From contig CAJUFP010000032.1 of NCBI GenBank assembly GCA_910585645.1, positions 1 through 42,708 on the forward strand: DNA of 42,708 nt, in the 5' to 3' direction. The DNA is from an uncultured Hungatella sp. GTDB lineage: Bacteria; Bacillota; Clostridia; Lachnospirales; Lachnospiraceae. Under the pieces are notes generated by a model that saw nothing but the letters and a program-made list of their open reading frames with translations, did no database searches and was not told the origin of the DNA. Positions 31,602 through 39,060 of the stretch are shown one piece after another (the first letter of the stretch is position 1; each line of letters starts with the position of its first letter). A program made the translations under genes and the position numbers.

Positions 31602-32903
31602 CTAGTGCCTCGTAATTCTCTCTGCCTCATCATAAAGCTTGTCCAGATTTTTGCTGAAAAGCTGAAATTCATACCCCATCAACGGATAGTCGATAAACTC
31701 CAGCTTTTTGACAGTGGTACTGCCGTTATTTTCGTTGTGAAATTCATACACTGCCGCTTCTACATCCGGACAAAGCAGATCAGCATCTTTCAATCCCAGT
31801 TCTGACAGCATTTTATAATCCGTGTTTCTCTTATCCATTTGGGACAGCATAAACAAATTATTAAACCGGCTTGCCATTGTATCGCTGTGGGAGCTTATGA
31901 CTACATGCATGCCCGCATTTGCCATGCGGATCAGCCATCGGGCCATCTCTCTTTGGAGCAGTGGATGGAGACTGTTTTCCACTTCATCACAATAGAGCCA
32001 GTCAATCCGCCTCGGCGCGCTTAACGCTTTCATAAAAGGCGTCAATTCGTGAATCATAGAGGACGCAATATATAACGGAAAAGATTTCCCGCTTTGAGCT
32101 TCCATATAAAGCGTTTCATCTCCTGTTTGCAGGACTTTCCCCTGCAATAAATGTACTTCGCCAAACTCCAGCAAATCTGCTCTCGCTTCATCCAACCGGT
32201 TATCCTGAGAATAAAGCTGAAGAAAACGCAGAAAATCTTTGACAGGCGCAGCCAAACTGCTCCCTGATTCCTGGGCAAAATAATGTCTGTATAAAAGCTG
32301 TAATCCCGAACGCGACGCAGGAAGAAAAAGCTGGCCTGCATTCAAAGAGGTTTCCCCTGACAGTATTATCTTCCAAACATCCTTTACAGCCTCTCTCTCA
32401 ACATCATCCCCTTGGTTCCAATCGGTAATTTGACGGCAAAAAGGGGGCAGATCTTTATCCTTCTTATACTGACGGGTTTCTAAAAGGAGTTTTGTGGTCT
32501 GCTCTGCAAAATCTCTGCTTTGATACTCTGAAATACTGGTGACAAAATACTCAGCCCTTTCGTATTCTAATGATATTCTTATCTCATCGGCTGAAATCGA
32601 AGTACCGAAAATTTCGGTGAGAATCCGCGACTTGTTCTGATCCAGATAGGAATTTATCCGCGACTGCGCTTCCTCAAACCATTCCCGATCACAGCGGACC
32701 AAAAACTGGCCGTTTAACTCCGACGTTCTGGCCTTTTCACCAGAAACCGGGAAAAGCTCCAATTCCTTTCTAATCCCATAGATCAGTTGCATAACCATGG
32801 TTTTTCCGCTGTTATTATTACCCACAAAAAACACCAGATTATTTAATGCTATATCTGCCTCTTTCACTCTTGCAAAATTTTTAAGAATTACATGCAATAC
32901 CAA
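31602..32903 (-). CDS. AAA-family ATPase (SMC/OLD-like, AAA_15/AAA_21) of the defence operon
   Basis: A 433-aa cytosolic ATPase with an ABC/SMC-like head. Walker A is GNNNSGKT (residues 28-35). The Walker B region is WLYCDEVENSLHP (Asp306, Glu307) with the D-loop-like NSLHP. An H-loop follows as VVISSHSDT (about 337-341). About 250 residues in between form the helical insert typical of such ATPases. No TOPRIM domain is evident at the C-terminus, unlike OLD or GajA. The start codon is TTG, with GAGGAG about ten bases upstream. It is the first gene of a three-gene operon behind the promoter at 32949-32977. In known defence systems such ATPases sense phage and gate an effector; that role here is inference. 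Confidence 0.9.
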   Translation of the reverse strand: MVLHVILKNFARVKEADIALNNLVFFVGNNNSGKTMVMQLIYGIRKELELFPVSGEKARTSELNGQFLVRCDREWFEEAQSRINSYLDQNKSRILTEIFGTSISADEIRISLEYERAEYFVTSISEYQSRDFAEQTTKLLLETRQYKKDKDLPPFCRQITDWNQGDDVEREAVKDVWKIILSGETSLNAGQLFLPASRSGLQLLYRHYFAQESGSSLAAPVKDFLRFLQLYSQDNRLDEARADLLEFGEVHLLQGKVLQTGDETLYMEAQSGKSFPLYIASSMIHELTPFMKALSAPRRIDWLYCDEVENSLHPLLQREMARWLIRMANAGMHVVISSHSDTMASRFNNLFMLSQMDKRNTDYKMLSELGLKDADLLCPDVEAAVYEFHNENNGSTTVKKLEFIDYPLMGYEFQLFSKNLDKLYDEAERITRH

Positions 32904-32948
32904 AATGATCTTCTCCTCTGCCGGCCATATCGTTCCATTCCAACTATT

Positions 32949-32977
32949 AGTATATCTCCATTTACCGGTTTAATCAA
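32949..32977 (-). promoter_or_regulatory. Predicted promoter of the candidate defence operon
   Basis: Minus strand: -35 TTGATT (32977-32972), a 17-bp spacer, then -10 TATACT (32954-32949), about 45 bp upstream of the TTG start. A near-consensus promoter suggests constitutive expression. Confidence 0.6.
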
Positions 32978-33064
32978 CTCATATCTCCGGTTCCGCAATA
33001 AAAAACACCGTGCCGCCAATCTTTATAGGCTGACCCGGCGAGAAAAAACTCTCTCTTCCCAACA

Positions 33065-33107
33065 CAGTCTCATGGGCAGCCCTGTATCCCGGCTGCCCAT
33101 GAGACTG
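33065..33107. terminator. Perfect 17-bp hairpin between spore-coat and defence operons
   Basis: Positions 33065-33081 and 33091-33107 are perfect complements (17-bp arms beginning CAGTCTCATGGG) with a 9-nt loop. It lies 15 bp after the coat-protein stop. On the minus strand the tail is GTGTTGGG, not T-rich, and a six-T run comes only about 20 nt later. It probably ends the coat transcript or shields the 3' end. Confidence 0.6.
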
Positions 33108-33121
33108 TATTCATGCTGTTT

Positions 33122-33367
33122 CTACATCCCCGCAAACTGATTCTTCACCTTCTGCACCTTCTCCTGCTGGGCAGTCTCCGTGGAATACCATCCTTTGGCG
33201 GACATTTTCTTATAAATATCATCCTGCATACACAGACTGTTATCCAATGCCTGGTCAAAAGTCTGATGCACATTCTGGGTAGAGGACTCTATGGTCCCGT
33301 GGAGATACAGATCGCACACGCCCTTTGTGGTCAGAAGCAGGTTCTCCATAATACATCTGTCGTCCAT
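33122..33367 (-). CDS. CotF-like spore coat protein
   Basis: An 81-aa protein matching the small CotF-type coat proteins of Clostridia: it begins MDDRCIMENLLLTTKGVCDL, continues LHGTIESSTQNVHQTFDQALDNSL, and ends with the MQDDIYKKMSAKGWYSTETAQ block typical of the family (tyrosine- and glutamine-rich end). It should be made late in sporulation and assembled on the spore surface. The second coat-like gene lies 18 bp upstream on the same strand, forming a two-gene operon. A hairpin follows the stop. No sigma-K or sigma-E promoter could be assigned with confidence. Confidence 0.87.
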   Translation of the reverse strand: MDDRCIMENLLLTTKGVCDLYLHGTIESSTQNVHQTFDQALDNSLCMQDDIYKKMSAKGWYSTETAQQEKVQKVKNQFAGM

Positions 33368-33385
33368 ATTCTCGTCCCTCCTTGT

Positions 33386-33559
33386 TTATATCAGATTATA
33401 AAAGCTGTCAAAGATCTGCTGGTGCTTCTGGGACAACTGTTCCACGCAGGATTTCAGTTCCCCGTCCTGCAGGTTCTTGGCCGCCTCCTGGCACTGGGTC
33501 TTCAAAAACTTCTCATGGCCAAGGGCATCCTCAATATAGGTCAATTCCTTTGGGCTCAT
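33386..33559 (-). CDS. Small spore-coat-associated protein
   Basis: A 57-aa protein beginning MSPKELTYIEDALGHEKF, followed by CQEAAKNLQDGELKSCVEQL and ending QKHQQIFDSFYNLI. It resembles the short helical partner proteins often encoded just before CotF-like proteins in Clostridia. ATG 33559 follows AGGAGGG at good spacing; the frame also opens at 33619 without a good ribosome site. It shares an operon with the CotF-like gene. Confidence 0.75.
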   Translation of the reverse strand: MSPKELTYIEDALGHEKFLKTQCQEAAKNLQDGELKSCVEQLSQKHQQIFDSFYNLI

Positions 33560-33631
33560 CGCGCATCCCTCCTGTTTTTGTTGGTTTTTAGCTTTCTTCC
33601 ACACTCCTAATATGCCCAAACAACAAGAAAA

Positions 33632-33662
33632 CCATGCTGGCAGATACTTCTATCCGGCATGG
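33632..33662 (-). terminator. Rho-independent terminator of the EFR1 gene
   Basis: On the minus strand CCATGCCGG (33662-33654) pairs with CCAGCATGG (33640-33632) with one mismatch and a 13-nt loop; TTTTCTTGTTG follows. It lies about 25 bp after the EFR1 stop. Confidence 0.75.
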
Positions 33663-33685
33663 CTTTCCGATTTTAAAAGAAAATT

Positions 33686-34447
33686 TTACAAAAATAATTC
33701 GTTGTTCTTGCGCCCGGAACAGGCTTTTTTCAGCTTTACAGATGCCGCGAACACCATCATCTTGTTGACCTTCCTGCTGTGCTGCGGACAAATGGACACG
33801 CACCTCATACAGGAAATGCACCTATCCTTATTTGTCCTCTCCGGATTCTTCCTGGAAATGGCTCCCACAGGACATCTCCCTGCGCAGAGGCCGCACTGGC
33901 TGCAGCTCTTATCCGCCTCCGGCACGAGGGGGATGGAGTGATATTCCTTGTAAGGGTAATGCCCCGGCACAAAGAAATCCTTCCAGGACTCAGGCTTTAA
34001 CAGCTTCTTTTTAATCTCCCTGGCCATGACCCTTAAGGTCTGCCTATCCGTTTTGTCCGGCCTTCCCTCCCCGTACTGATGCATAATGGAGTGCTCCGTC
34101 ACCGCGGCCACAGCCGCCACCACCTGAAAGCCGCACCCCTCCAGGGCCTTTCGCAGCTCCAAAAGCGTGTCCTCATAAGCCCGGTTCCCGTAAGTCACCA
34201 CCGCCACTGCCGCGGCCCCCCGGGCCCGCACCTTTGTCAGGTTCTCATAAGCCGCCCCAGGAACCCGCCCTCCGAAGGAGGGAACCGCCACAAAGCACAC
34301 GTCCCCGGGCTCAAACCGGTACATCCCATAATTTTTCCCGGGAAGAGAAAAATCCATCTCCACCGGCGCGCTCAGCTCCCCGGCCAGGATGCGGGCCACC
34401 CGCCTGGTTCCTCCTGTGGGGCTGAAATACATTGTATACACATTCAT
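33686..34447 (-). CDS. EFR1-family flavodoxin-ferredoxin fusion
   Basis: A 253-aa redox protein. The N-terminal flavodoxin-like domain (about residues 1-150) has the FMN phosphate loop FSPTGGTRR (residues 9-16) and VVTYGNRAYEDTLLEL. The C-terminal domain is a bacterial two-cluster ferredoxin with CSQCGLCAGRCP (Cys182, 185, 188, 192) and CISCMRCVSICP (Cys210, 213, 216, 220). This arrangement is the EFR1 ferrodoxin family common in gut Firmicutes; its physiological partner is unknown. GAGG precedes the ATG. It appears monocistronic: terminator downstream, and 135 bp with no clear element upstream before the ferritin stop. Confidence 0.92.
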   Translation of the reverse strand: MNVYTMYFSPTGGTRRVARILAGELSAPVEMDFSLPGKNYGMYRFEPGDVCFVAVPSFGGRVPGAAYENLTKVRARGAAAVAVVTYGNRAYEDTLLELRKALEGCGFQVVAAVAAVTEHSIMHQYGEGRPDKTDRQTLRVMAREIKKKLLKPESWKDFFVPGHYPYKEYHSIPLVPEADKSCSQCGLCAGRCPVGAISRKNPERTNKDRCISCMRCVSICPQHSRKVNKMMVFAASVKLKKACSGRKNNELFL

Positions 34448-34582
34448 CGTTTTTCCTCTGTCAAAACCAGCGCTCCATCCGGTCTGTAATCACACTTTCA
34501 GCGCCGCCTATTCTGCCGTCTGCCCCGTTGTCGTCAGGCAACGATGCCACACCGCAAGAATCCTGACTGTGTCCCCGCCCTT

Positions 34583-35095
34583 TTACAGCACCAGAGACGG
34601 CGCGGAGTACACCCTTGCCCCCAGTTCGCTGTCCAGCATATAGAGGGCTCTCGGGTCGGAACCAAACAGCTCGTACTTTCTGATGAGCCCCTCGGCGTTG
34701 GCCTCCTCCTCGCCCTGCTCCTTCACAAACCAGTCCAGAAACTGCATGGTGCGGAAATCCTTCACCTCATGGGCCGCCTCATAGATGGTGTGAATCAGAC
34801 CCGTTACCACCTGCTCGTGCTCATACCCCGCGTGGAGCGGGTCCGCAAATTCCTTCAGCTCCTTGTCCGGCTTGTCAATGGCCTCCAGAGTCACCTTGCA
34901 CCCGTTGTTCTGCAGATACTGCATAAACAGCATGGCGTGGTCCCTCTCCTCCTGAGCCTGAATCTTGTACCAGTTGCCAAATCCCTCCAGCCCCTGGCCT
35001 ATGTAGTAATTCGAAAAATCCAGATACAGATACGCGGAATAAAACTCCTTGTTTACCTGTATATTTAACAGCTCCGCCACTTTTTCATTTAACAT
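34583..35095 (-). CDS. Non-heme ferritin
   Basis: Iron-storage protein that oxidises Fe(II) and forms a 24-subunit shell; cytosolic, 170 aa. The diiron ferroxidase ligands fall at the canonical bacterial positions: Glu17, Glu50, His53, Glu94, Gln127 and Glu130, visible in VNKEFYSAYLYL, IQAQEERDHAMLFM, GYEHEQVV and FVKEQGEEEANA. The absence of the heme Met and the Gln127 point to FtnA-type ferritin instead of bacterioferritin. ATG 35095 follows AAAGGAGG; the longer frame begins upstream of the promoter region. Predicted promoter 35130-35158. No Fur or PerR box was identified. Confidence 0.95.
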   Translation of the reverse strand: MLNEKVAELLNIQVNKEFYSAYLYLDFSNYYIGQGLEGFGNWYKIQAQEERDHAMLFMQYLQNNGCKVTLEAIDKPDKELKEFADPLHAGYEHEQVVTGLIHTIYEAAHEVKDFRTMQFLDWFVKEQGEEEANAEGLIRKYELFGSDPRALYMLDSELGARVYSAPSLVL

Positions 35096-35129
35096 GATAA
35101 CATCCTCCTTTGTGTTTATCTTCCACACC

Positions 35130-35158
35130 AGTTTATCATCTTTTCTGGCAAATGTCAC
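35130..35158 (-). promoter_or_regulatory. Predicted promoter of ferritin gene
   Basis: Minus strand: -35 GTGACA (35158-35153), a 17-bp spacer, then -10 TAAACT (35135-35130), about 35 bp before the ferritin ATG. Confidence 0.6.
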
Positions 35159-35183
35159 TTCTTTTTAGGAAAACCCAGCCACT

Positions 35184-35747
35184 TTATATCTCTTTGTCCA
35201 AAATCTCTCCCCGCGGTTTTGCCGTGTTCACCAGCCAACCCCCGGCCCACCCATTTACAATACCAAGCACAAGCCCGCCCAAAATATCTGTGGGAAAATG
35301 CACAAACAGATACATCCTGGAACAGGCAATAAGCGCCGCCAAACCCAAGGCCGCCAAACCCCATCTCCTGTCATGGTTCCATATACAGACCGCCCCCTCA
35401 AAAGACACCAGAGTGTGGCCTGACGGGAAAGAGTAGTCCCTGGGAACCGGCACAAGAATCGGTACATCCTGCTTAAGCCAGCAGGGGCGGCTTCTGGCAA
35501 AAAGATTCTTTAACACCAGGTTCCCGGCCACATACCCCAGAGCCATGGACACAAGCATGGAGGCCCCCAGGCGTCTGGTCCTGGAAAAGCACAAAAACAA
35601 CAGCCCCAGCCCAATCCACAGCTCCCCATGGTTTGCCAGGCTGGTGACAAACACCATCACCTGGTCAAGCAAAGGCCTGTGAAGTCCCTGCATCCAGTCC
35701 AGCACCTGAAACTCCCACGGCCAGAAAAATCCGCAAGAGCCGGCCAT
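35184..35747 (-). CDS. PAP2-family membrane phosphatase
   Basis: An integral membrane phosphatase of 187 aa with about five to six TM helices. All three PAP2 motifs are visible: KNLFARSRP, YSFPSGHTLV and SRMYLFVHFPTDILGG, which carry the catalytic His and phosphate-binding residues outside the membrane. Likely substrates are lipid phosphates such as undecaprenyl pyrophosphate or phosphatidylglycerophosphate. The ATG overlaps the metH TGA stop by 1 bp (TGATG); a GTG at 35750 is an alternative. The overlap implies co-translation with metH, although no metabolic link is known. Confidence 0.9.
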   Translation of the reverse strand: MAGSCGFFWPWEFQVLDWMQGLHRPLLDQVMVFVTSLANHGELWIGLGLLFLCFSRTRRLGASMLVSMALGYVAGNLVLKNLFARSRPCWLKQDVPILVPVPRDYSFPSGHTLVSFEGAVCIWNHDRRWGLAALGLAALIACSRMYLFVHFPTDILGGLVLGIVNGWAGGWLVNTAKPRGEILDKEI

Positions 35748-38197
35748 CACGCCTCTCCTCCTATGACTGACTCCGCGTAGTTCACAGACGCCATAGCGTC
35801 CTTACAATACTGATCCGCCCCGATGGTCTTTGCGTACTCCCCGGTAAGCACCGCGCCGCCCACCATGACCTTTGCCCAGGGAGCCTCCATTCGAAGCTGC
35901 TTTATGGTCTCCTCCATGCTGGGCACCGTGGTGGTCATCAGGGCGCTTAAGCCTACCAGAGGCACTTGTCCTTTCACCGTCTCCTCCACAATCCGCTCCG
36001 GGGCCACGTCCTTGCCCAGGTCCGTCACCACATAGCCGTAATTTTCCAGCAGGACTTTCACGATATTTTTCCCGATATCGTGGATATCCCCCTTCACCGT
36101 GGCCAGGATAATGGTCCCCTTCTTCTTTTGGGTCTGGCCCTTCTCTGACATCCGCTCTTTAATGACGTCAAACGCCTCCCTGGCCGCCTCGGCGCTCATG
36201 AGAAGCTGGGGCAGGAAAACCGTTCCCTGCTCAAACCCCTTTCCCACAACATCCAGGGCCGGAATCATCTCCTCATTGATAATATCCAGAGCCTCCCTCT
36301 GCTCCAGAAGAGCCGTCGCCGCCATGCGGGCCTTGTCCTTTAGCCCTCTCCGGACGTAGTCGCCAAGTCCCATAAAGGACCCGTCTCCCTGTTCCGGAAC
36401 CGCCGCAGCTTTCTGGCCGCCTCCAAAAGTTCCCCCGGCCCTGCCGGCTCCGCTTCCGCCATCCTGGACCGCGCCGCCGTAAACCCGGATATAATCCCCG
36501 CACTGGCCGTCCAGGTCCGCCAAAGCCCGGAAACTGTAGTAAGCCTTCATCATTACCTGGGAATTGGGATTGATAATGGCCGCATTCAGTCCATTTGCCA
36601 GAGCCATGGTAAAAAACGCCCCGTTGATGATCTCCCTCTGGGGAAGGCCAAAGGAAATATTGGACACCCCCAGAATGGTCTTTCCGCCCAGCTCGTCCCG
36701 CACTCTTTGCAGCGTCTCCAGGGTGGTCAGGGCGCCTTTGCTGTCCGAGCTGACTGTCAGGCACAGGCCGTCAATGAGAATATCCTTTGGATGGATTCCG
36801 TAGGATGCCGCTGTACGGTAGATCTTTCTGGCAACCTCTATCCGCCCCTGAGCCGTGTCCGGAATCCCGTCCTCGTCCAGGGCCAGGGCCACCACCACGC
36901 CGCCGTAGTGTTTCGCCAGGGGAAACACGGCCTCCATGGATTCCTTTTTCCCGTTGACCGAATTGATCAGAGGCTTTCCGTTGTAAATCCGCATGGCCCG
37001 CTCCATGGCCGCTATATTTGACGTGTCGATCTGCAGGGGAAGGTCGATGATGCTCTGCAGTTCCACCACCACCTCCTCCATCATCCCAGGCTCGTCGATC
37101 TCCGGAAGCCCCACGTTCACATCCAGCACATGAGCTCCGTGATCCTGCTGGGTCACCCCCTCCTGCAAAATATACTCCAGGTTGTGGTCCCGCAGCGCCT
37201 GTTTAAATCTGGACTTTCCCGTAGGGTTGATTCGCTCCCCGATGATCACCGGGTCTTTGTCAATAACCACCCCGTGGGTGTAGGAGGTCACCACAGTCCG
37301 GTTTTTCTCACCGGGCAGCACCTGTTTTAAGTCCCGGCACCGTCCTGTCAGCTTCCGGATATGTCCCGGCGTGGTACCGCAGCAGCCCCCCAGCACATTG
37401 GCCCCCATGCGCCCGATCTCCTCCATAACCCGGGCAAACTCATCCTCGTCAATATCGTACACCGTAACCCCGTTCTCGCTTCTGGGCAGTCCCGCGTTGG
37501 GGTTGACAATCACAGGAACCGAAGCGCAGGCTAAGATCTGTTCCAGGATGGCTTTCATCTGAACCGGTCCCAGACCGCAGTTGATGCCAAGGGCGTCCAC
37601 CCCCAGCCCTTCCAGAAGGGCCACCGCGGACTCCACATCCCCGCCGGTGAGAAGCTTTCCCTTCCCGTCAAAGATCATGGTGGCAAACACAGGAAGGCTG
37701 CTGTTCTCCTTTGCCGCCAGGATCGCCGCCTTGGCCTCGTACCCGTCGCTCATGGTCTCCACCAGGATCAGATCCGCCCTGTCCCGTCCCGCCTCCACCG
37801 CTTCCCGGTAGATGTCGCAGGCGTCGTCAAAGGCCAGATCTCCCAGAGGCTTTAAAAGCTTTCCCGTAGGTCCCAGATCCAGGGCCACAAATCCTCTCCC
37901 TGCCTGATCCACCGCCCACCGGGCATTGTCTCCCGCCGCCTCTATGATCTCCTTTAAGTCAAAAGCCCCGCCTGCCGGGTATTTCAGCCGGTTGGCCCCA
38001 AAGGTGTTGGTAGTGACAATATCGCACCCTGCCTCCAGATAGGCCTTATGAATCTCCCGCAAAATCCCCGGGCGCAGCACATTCCAGGTCTCCGGCAGTT
38101 CCCCTGCCTTCAGCCCCTTTGCCTGAAGAAGGCTTCCCATACCTCCGTCAAAGAACACCTTCCTTCTGCTGATCTCTTCCATTATCGTTGCGCTCAT
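35747..38197 (-). CDS. metH: Cobalamin-dependent methionine synthase (without reactivation domain)
   Basis: Transfers a methyl group from methyltetrahydrofolate through B12 to homocysteine (816 aa). Domains in order: homocysteine methyltransferase (about 1-290, zinc Cys in GINCGLG and GGCCGTTP), pterin-binding (about 315-570, GERINPTGKSRFKQAL and NSVNGKKE), B12 cap (about 630-690) and B12-binding domain (about 695-816, GDIHDIGKNIVKVLL with the cobalt His). The C-terminal SAM-dependent activation domain is missing and is replaced by the preceding gene. A Gly/Ala-rich insert (about residues 575-605) separates the folate and B12 modules. ATG 38197 follows AGGAGG and overlaps the upstream stop by 4 bp. 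Confidence 0.95.
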   Translation of the reverse strand: MSATIMEEISRRKVFFDGGMGSLLQAKGLKAGELPETWNVLRPGILREIHKAYLEAGCDIVTTNTFGANRLKYPAGGAFDLKEIIEAAGDNARWAVDQAGRGFVALDLGPTGKLLKPLGDLAFDDACDIYREAVEAGRDRADLILVETMSDGYEAKAAILAAKENSSLPVFATMIFDGKGKLLTGGDVESAVALLEGLGVDALGINCGLGPVQMKAILEQILACASVPVIVNPNAGLPRSENGVTVYDIDEDEFARVMEEIGRMGANVLGGCCGTTPGHIRKLTGRCRDLKQVLPGEKNRTVVTSYTHGVVIDKDPVIIGERINPTGKSRFKQALRDHNLEYILQEGVTQQDHGAHVLDVNVGLPEIDEPGMMEEVVVELQSIIDLPLQIDTSNIAAMERAMRIYNGKPLINSVNGKKESMEAVFPLAKHYGGVVVALALDEDGIPDTAQGRIEVARKIYRTAASYGIHPKDILIDGLCLTVSSDSKGALTTLETLQRVRDELGGKTILGVSNISFGLPQREIINGAFFTMALANGLNAAIINPNSQVMMKAYYSFRALADLDGQCGDYIRVYGGAVQDGGSGAGRAGGTFGGGQKAAAVPEQGDGSFMGLGDYVRRGLKDKARMAATALLEQREALDIINEEMIPALDVVGKGFEQGTVFLPQLLMSAEAAREAFDVIKERMSEKGQTQKKKGTIILATVKGDIHDIGKNIVKVLLENYGYVVTDLGKDVAPERIVEETVKGQVPLVGLSALMTTTVPSMEETIKQLRMEAPWAKVMVGGAVLTGEYAKTIGADQYCKDAMASVNYAESVIGGEA

Positions 38198-38886
38198 ATC
38201 GTTTTCCTCCTGTAGAGACAATCCTTCTTATTACATTCCAGGCATCTGCCTGCGCCCCTCTCCTCTGTGGATGCTTCCGGCGTCTTTCCCTGGCCCGGAC
38301 ACTTAAAGACGCCCCGCTTTTTGCCGCTGACCCCGATCACCGCGGTCACGGACTTTGAGGGCGCCATCAGATAGCTGTCTGTGAGAGTAATCCCCACCCG
38401 CTTTGACGCCTCCAGCCCTCCAAGGAGCGCCGGCTGGCACCCAAGGGGGAAATCCCCGTACCCCGGACTGAACCTTGGCCGCAGAAACATCCCCTTTGCT
38501 TCATATTTCAGCCAAAGCTCCTCATTTACCTGGTCGCAGTAATCCTCCAGCATGGCGGCGGACGCTGCCTGCATGACCACTGCCCGGCTCATCTCAAGAC
38601 GGCTGTACCTGCGGATCAGATTGTCCGCCATGACCCCCAGGGTGGCCGCAAACAGCACCACCAGGCTGCATCCCTCCAGATTCTTCCTAAGGTCCCGGCT
38701 CTCTGTCTGTAAGCATCCCAGATCCATCCTGTCCTCCAAAAACACAAGGGGAAACTCCCGAAAGCAGGCGCGCCGCTGTGCTTTCTCTTCCAGTTCCTCC
38801 CAACACTCCCCGATCAGCCTCAGGGTCTGCTCATCCGCCTCTTTGCCCCGGTATCCCAGATACCGAAGGGTCTCCTTAAGATTCAT
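38194..38886 (-). CDS. Stand-alone MetH activation-domain-like protein
   Basis: A 230-aa protein corresponding to the SAM-binding reactivation domain of MetH, which regenerates methylcobalamin after cobalt oxidation. The SAM-binding signature RFSPGYGDFPL is clear, as is the following PALLGGLEASKRVGITLTDSYLMAPSKSVTAVIG. It adds an N-terminal helical region (LKETLRYLGYRGKEAD) seen in clostridial stand-alone forms. The C-terminus ends with a Cys pair set, CLECNKKDCLY, that may bind metal. Ribosome site GGGGGG lies before the ATG. It is first in the operon with metH (4-bp overlap) and the PAP2 gene, behind promoter 38919-38947. Confidence 0.92.
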   Translation of the reverse strand: MNLKETLRYLGYRGKEADEQTLRLIGECWEELEEKAQRRACFREFPLVFLEDRMDLGCLQTESRDLRKNLEGCSLVVLFAATLGVMADNLIRRYSRLEMSRAVVMQAASAAMLEDYCDQVNEELWLKYEAKGMFLRPRFSPGYGDFPLGCQPALLGGLEASKRVGITLTDSYLMAPSKSVTAVIGVSGKKRGVFKCPGQGKTPEASTEERGAGRCLECNKKDCLYRRKTI

Positions 38887-38918
38887 ACGTTACCCCCCAT
38901 GCGATTTCCTAGTACCTC

Positions 38919-38947
38919 ATTGTACTATGACTTCCCGGCCATTTCAA
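38919..38947 (-). promoter_or_regulatory. Predicted sigma-A promoter of the metH operon
   Basis: Minus strand: -35 TTGAAA (38947-38942), a 17-bp spacer, then -10 TACAAT (38924-38919), about 35 bp upstream of the first ATG. The leader is too short for a B12 or SAM riboswitch. Confidence 0.65.
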
Positions 38948-38974
38948 GTTTCTTCCTGTTTTTTGTGGAACCTT

Positions 38975-39004
38975 ATTTCATTTTGAAACGGATAGGGCTA
39001 TAAT
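38975..39004 (+). promoter_or_regulatory. Predicted promoter region of AraC-type regulator gene
   Basis: A perfect -10 TATAAT lies at 38999-39004. The -35 region is poor (TTTCAT at 38976-38981, 17-bp spacing). It overlaps the small palindrome TTTCA-TTT-TGAAA at 38976-38988, which could be an operator for self-control. Confidence 0.45.
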
Positions 39005-39060
39005 TAAGGAAACCACAAATAACGGCAAAACCGTCTGAGGAAAGGAGCAACGATTCTTCC

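Noticed and set aside
31602..32903. OLD/GajA-type nuclease
   Set aside because: The ATPase head matches, but no TOPRIM acidic motif is seen in the short C-terminal region.
38887..39060. Cobalamin or SAM riboswitch before the metH operon
   Set aside because: The predicted promoter leaves a leader of only about 30 nt, and no conserved riboswitch blocks are present.
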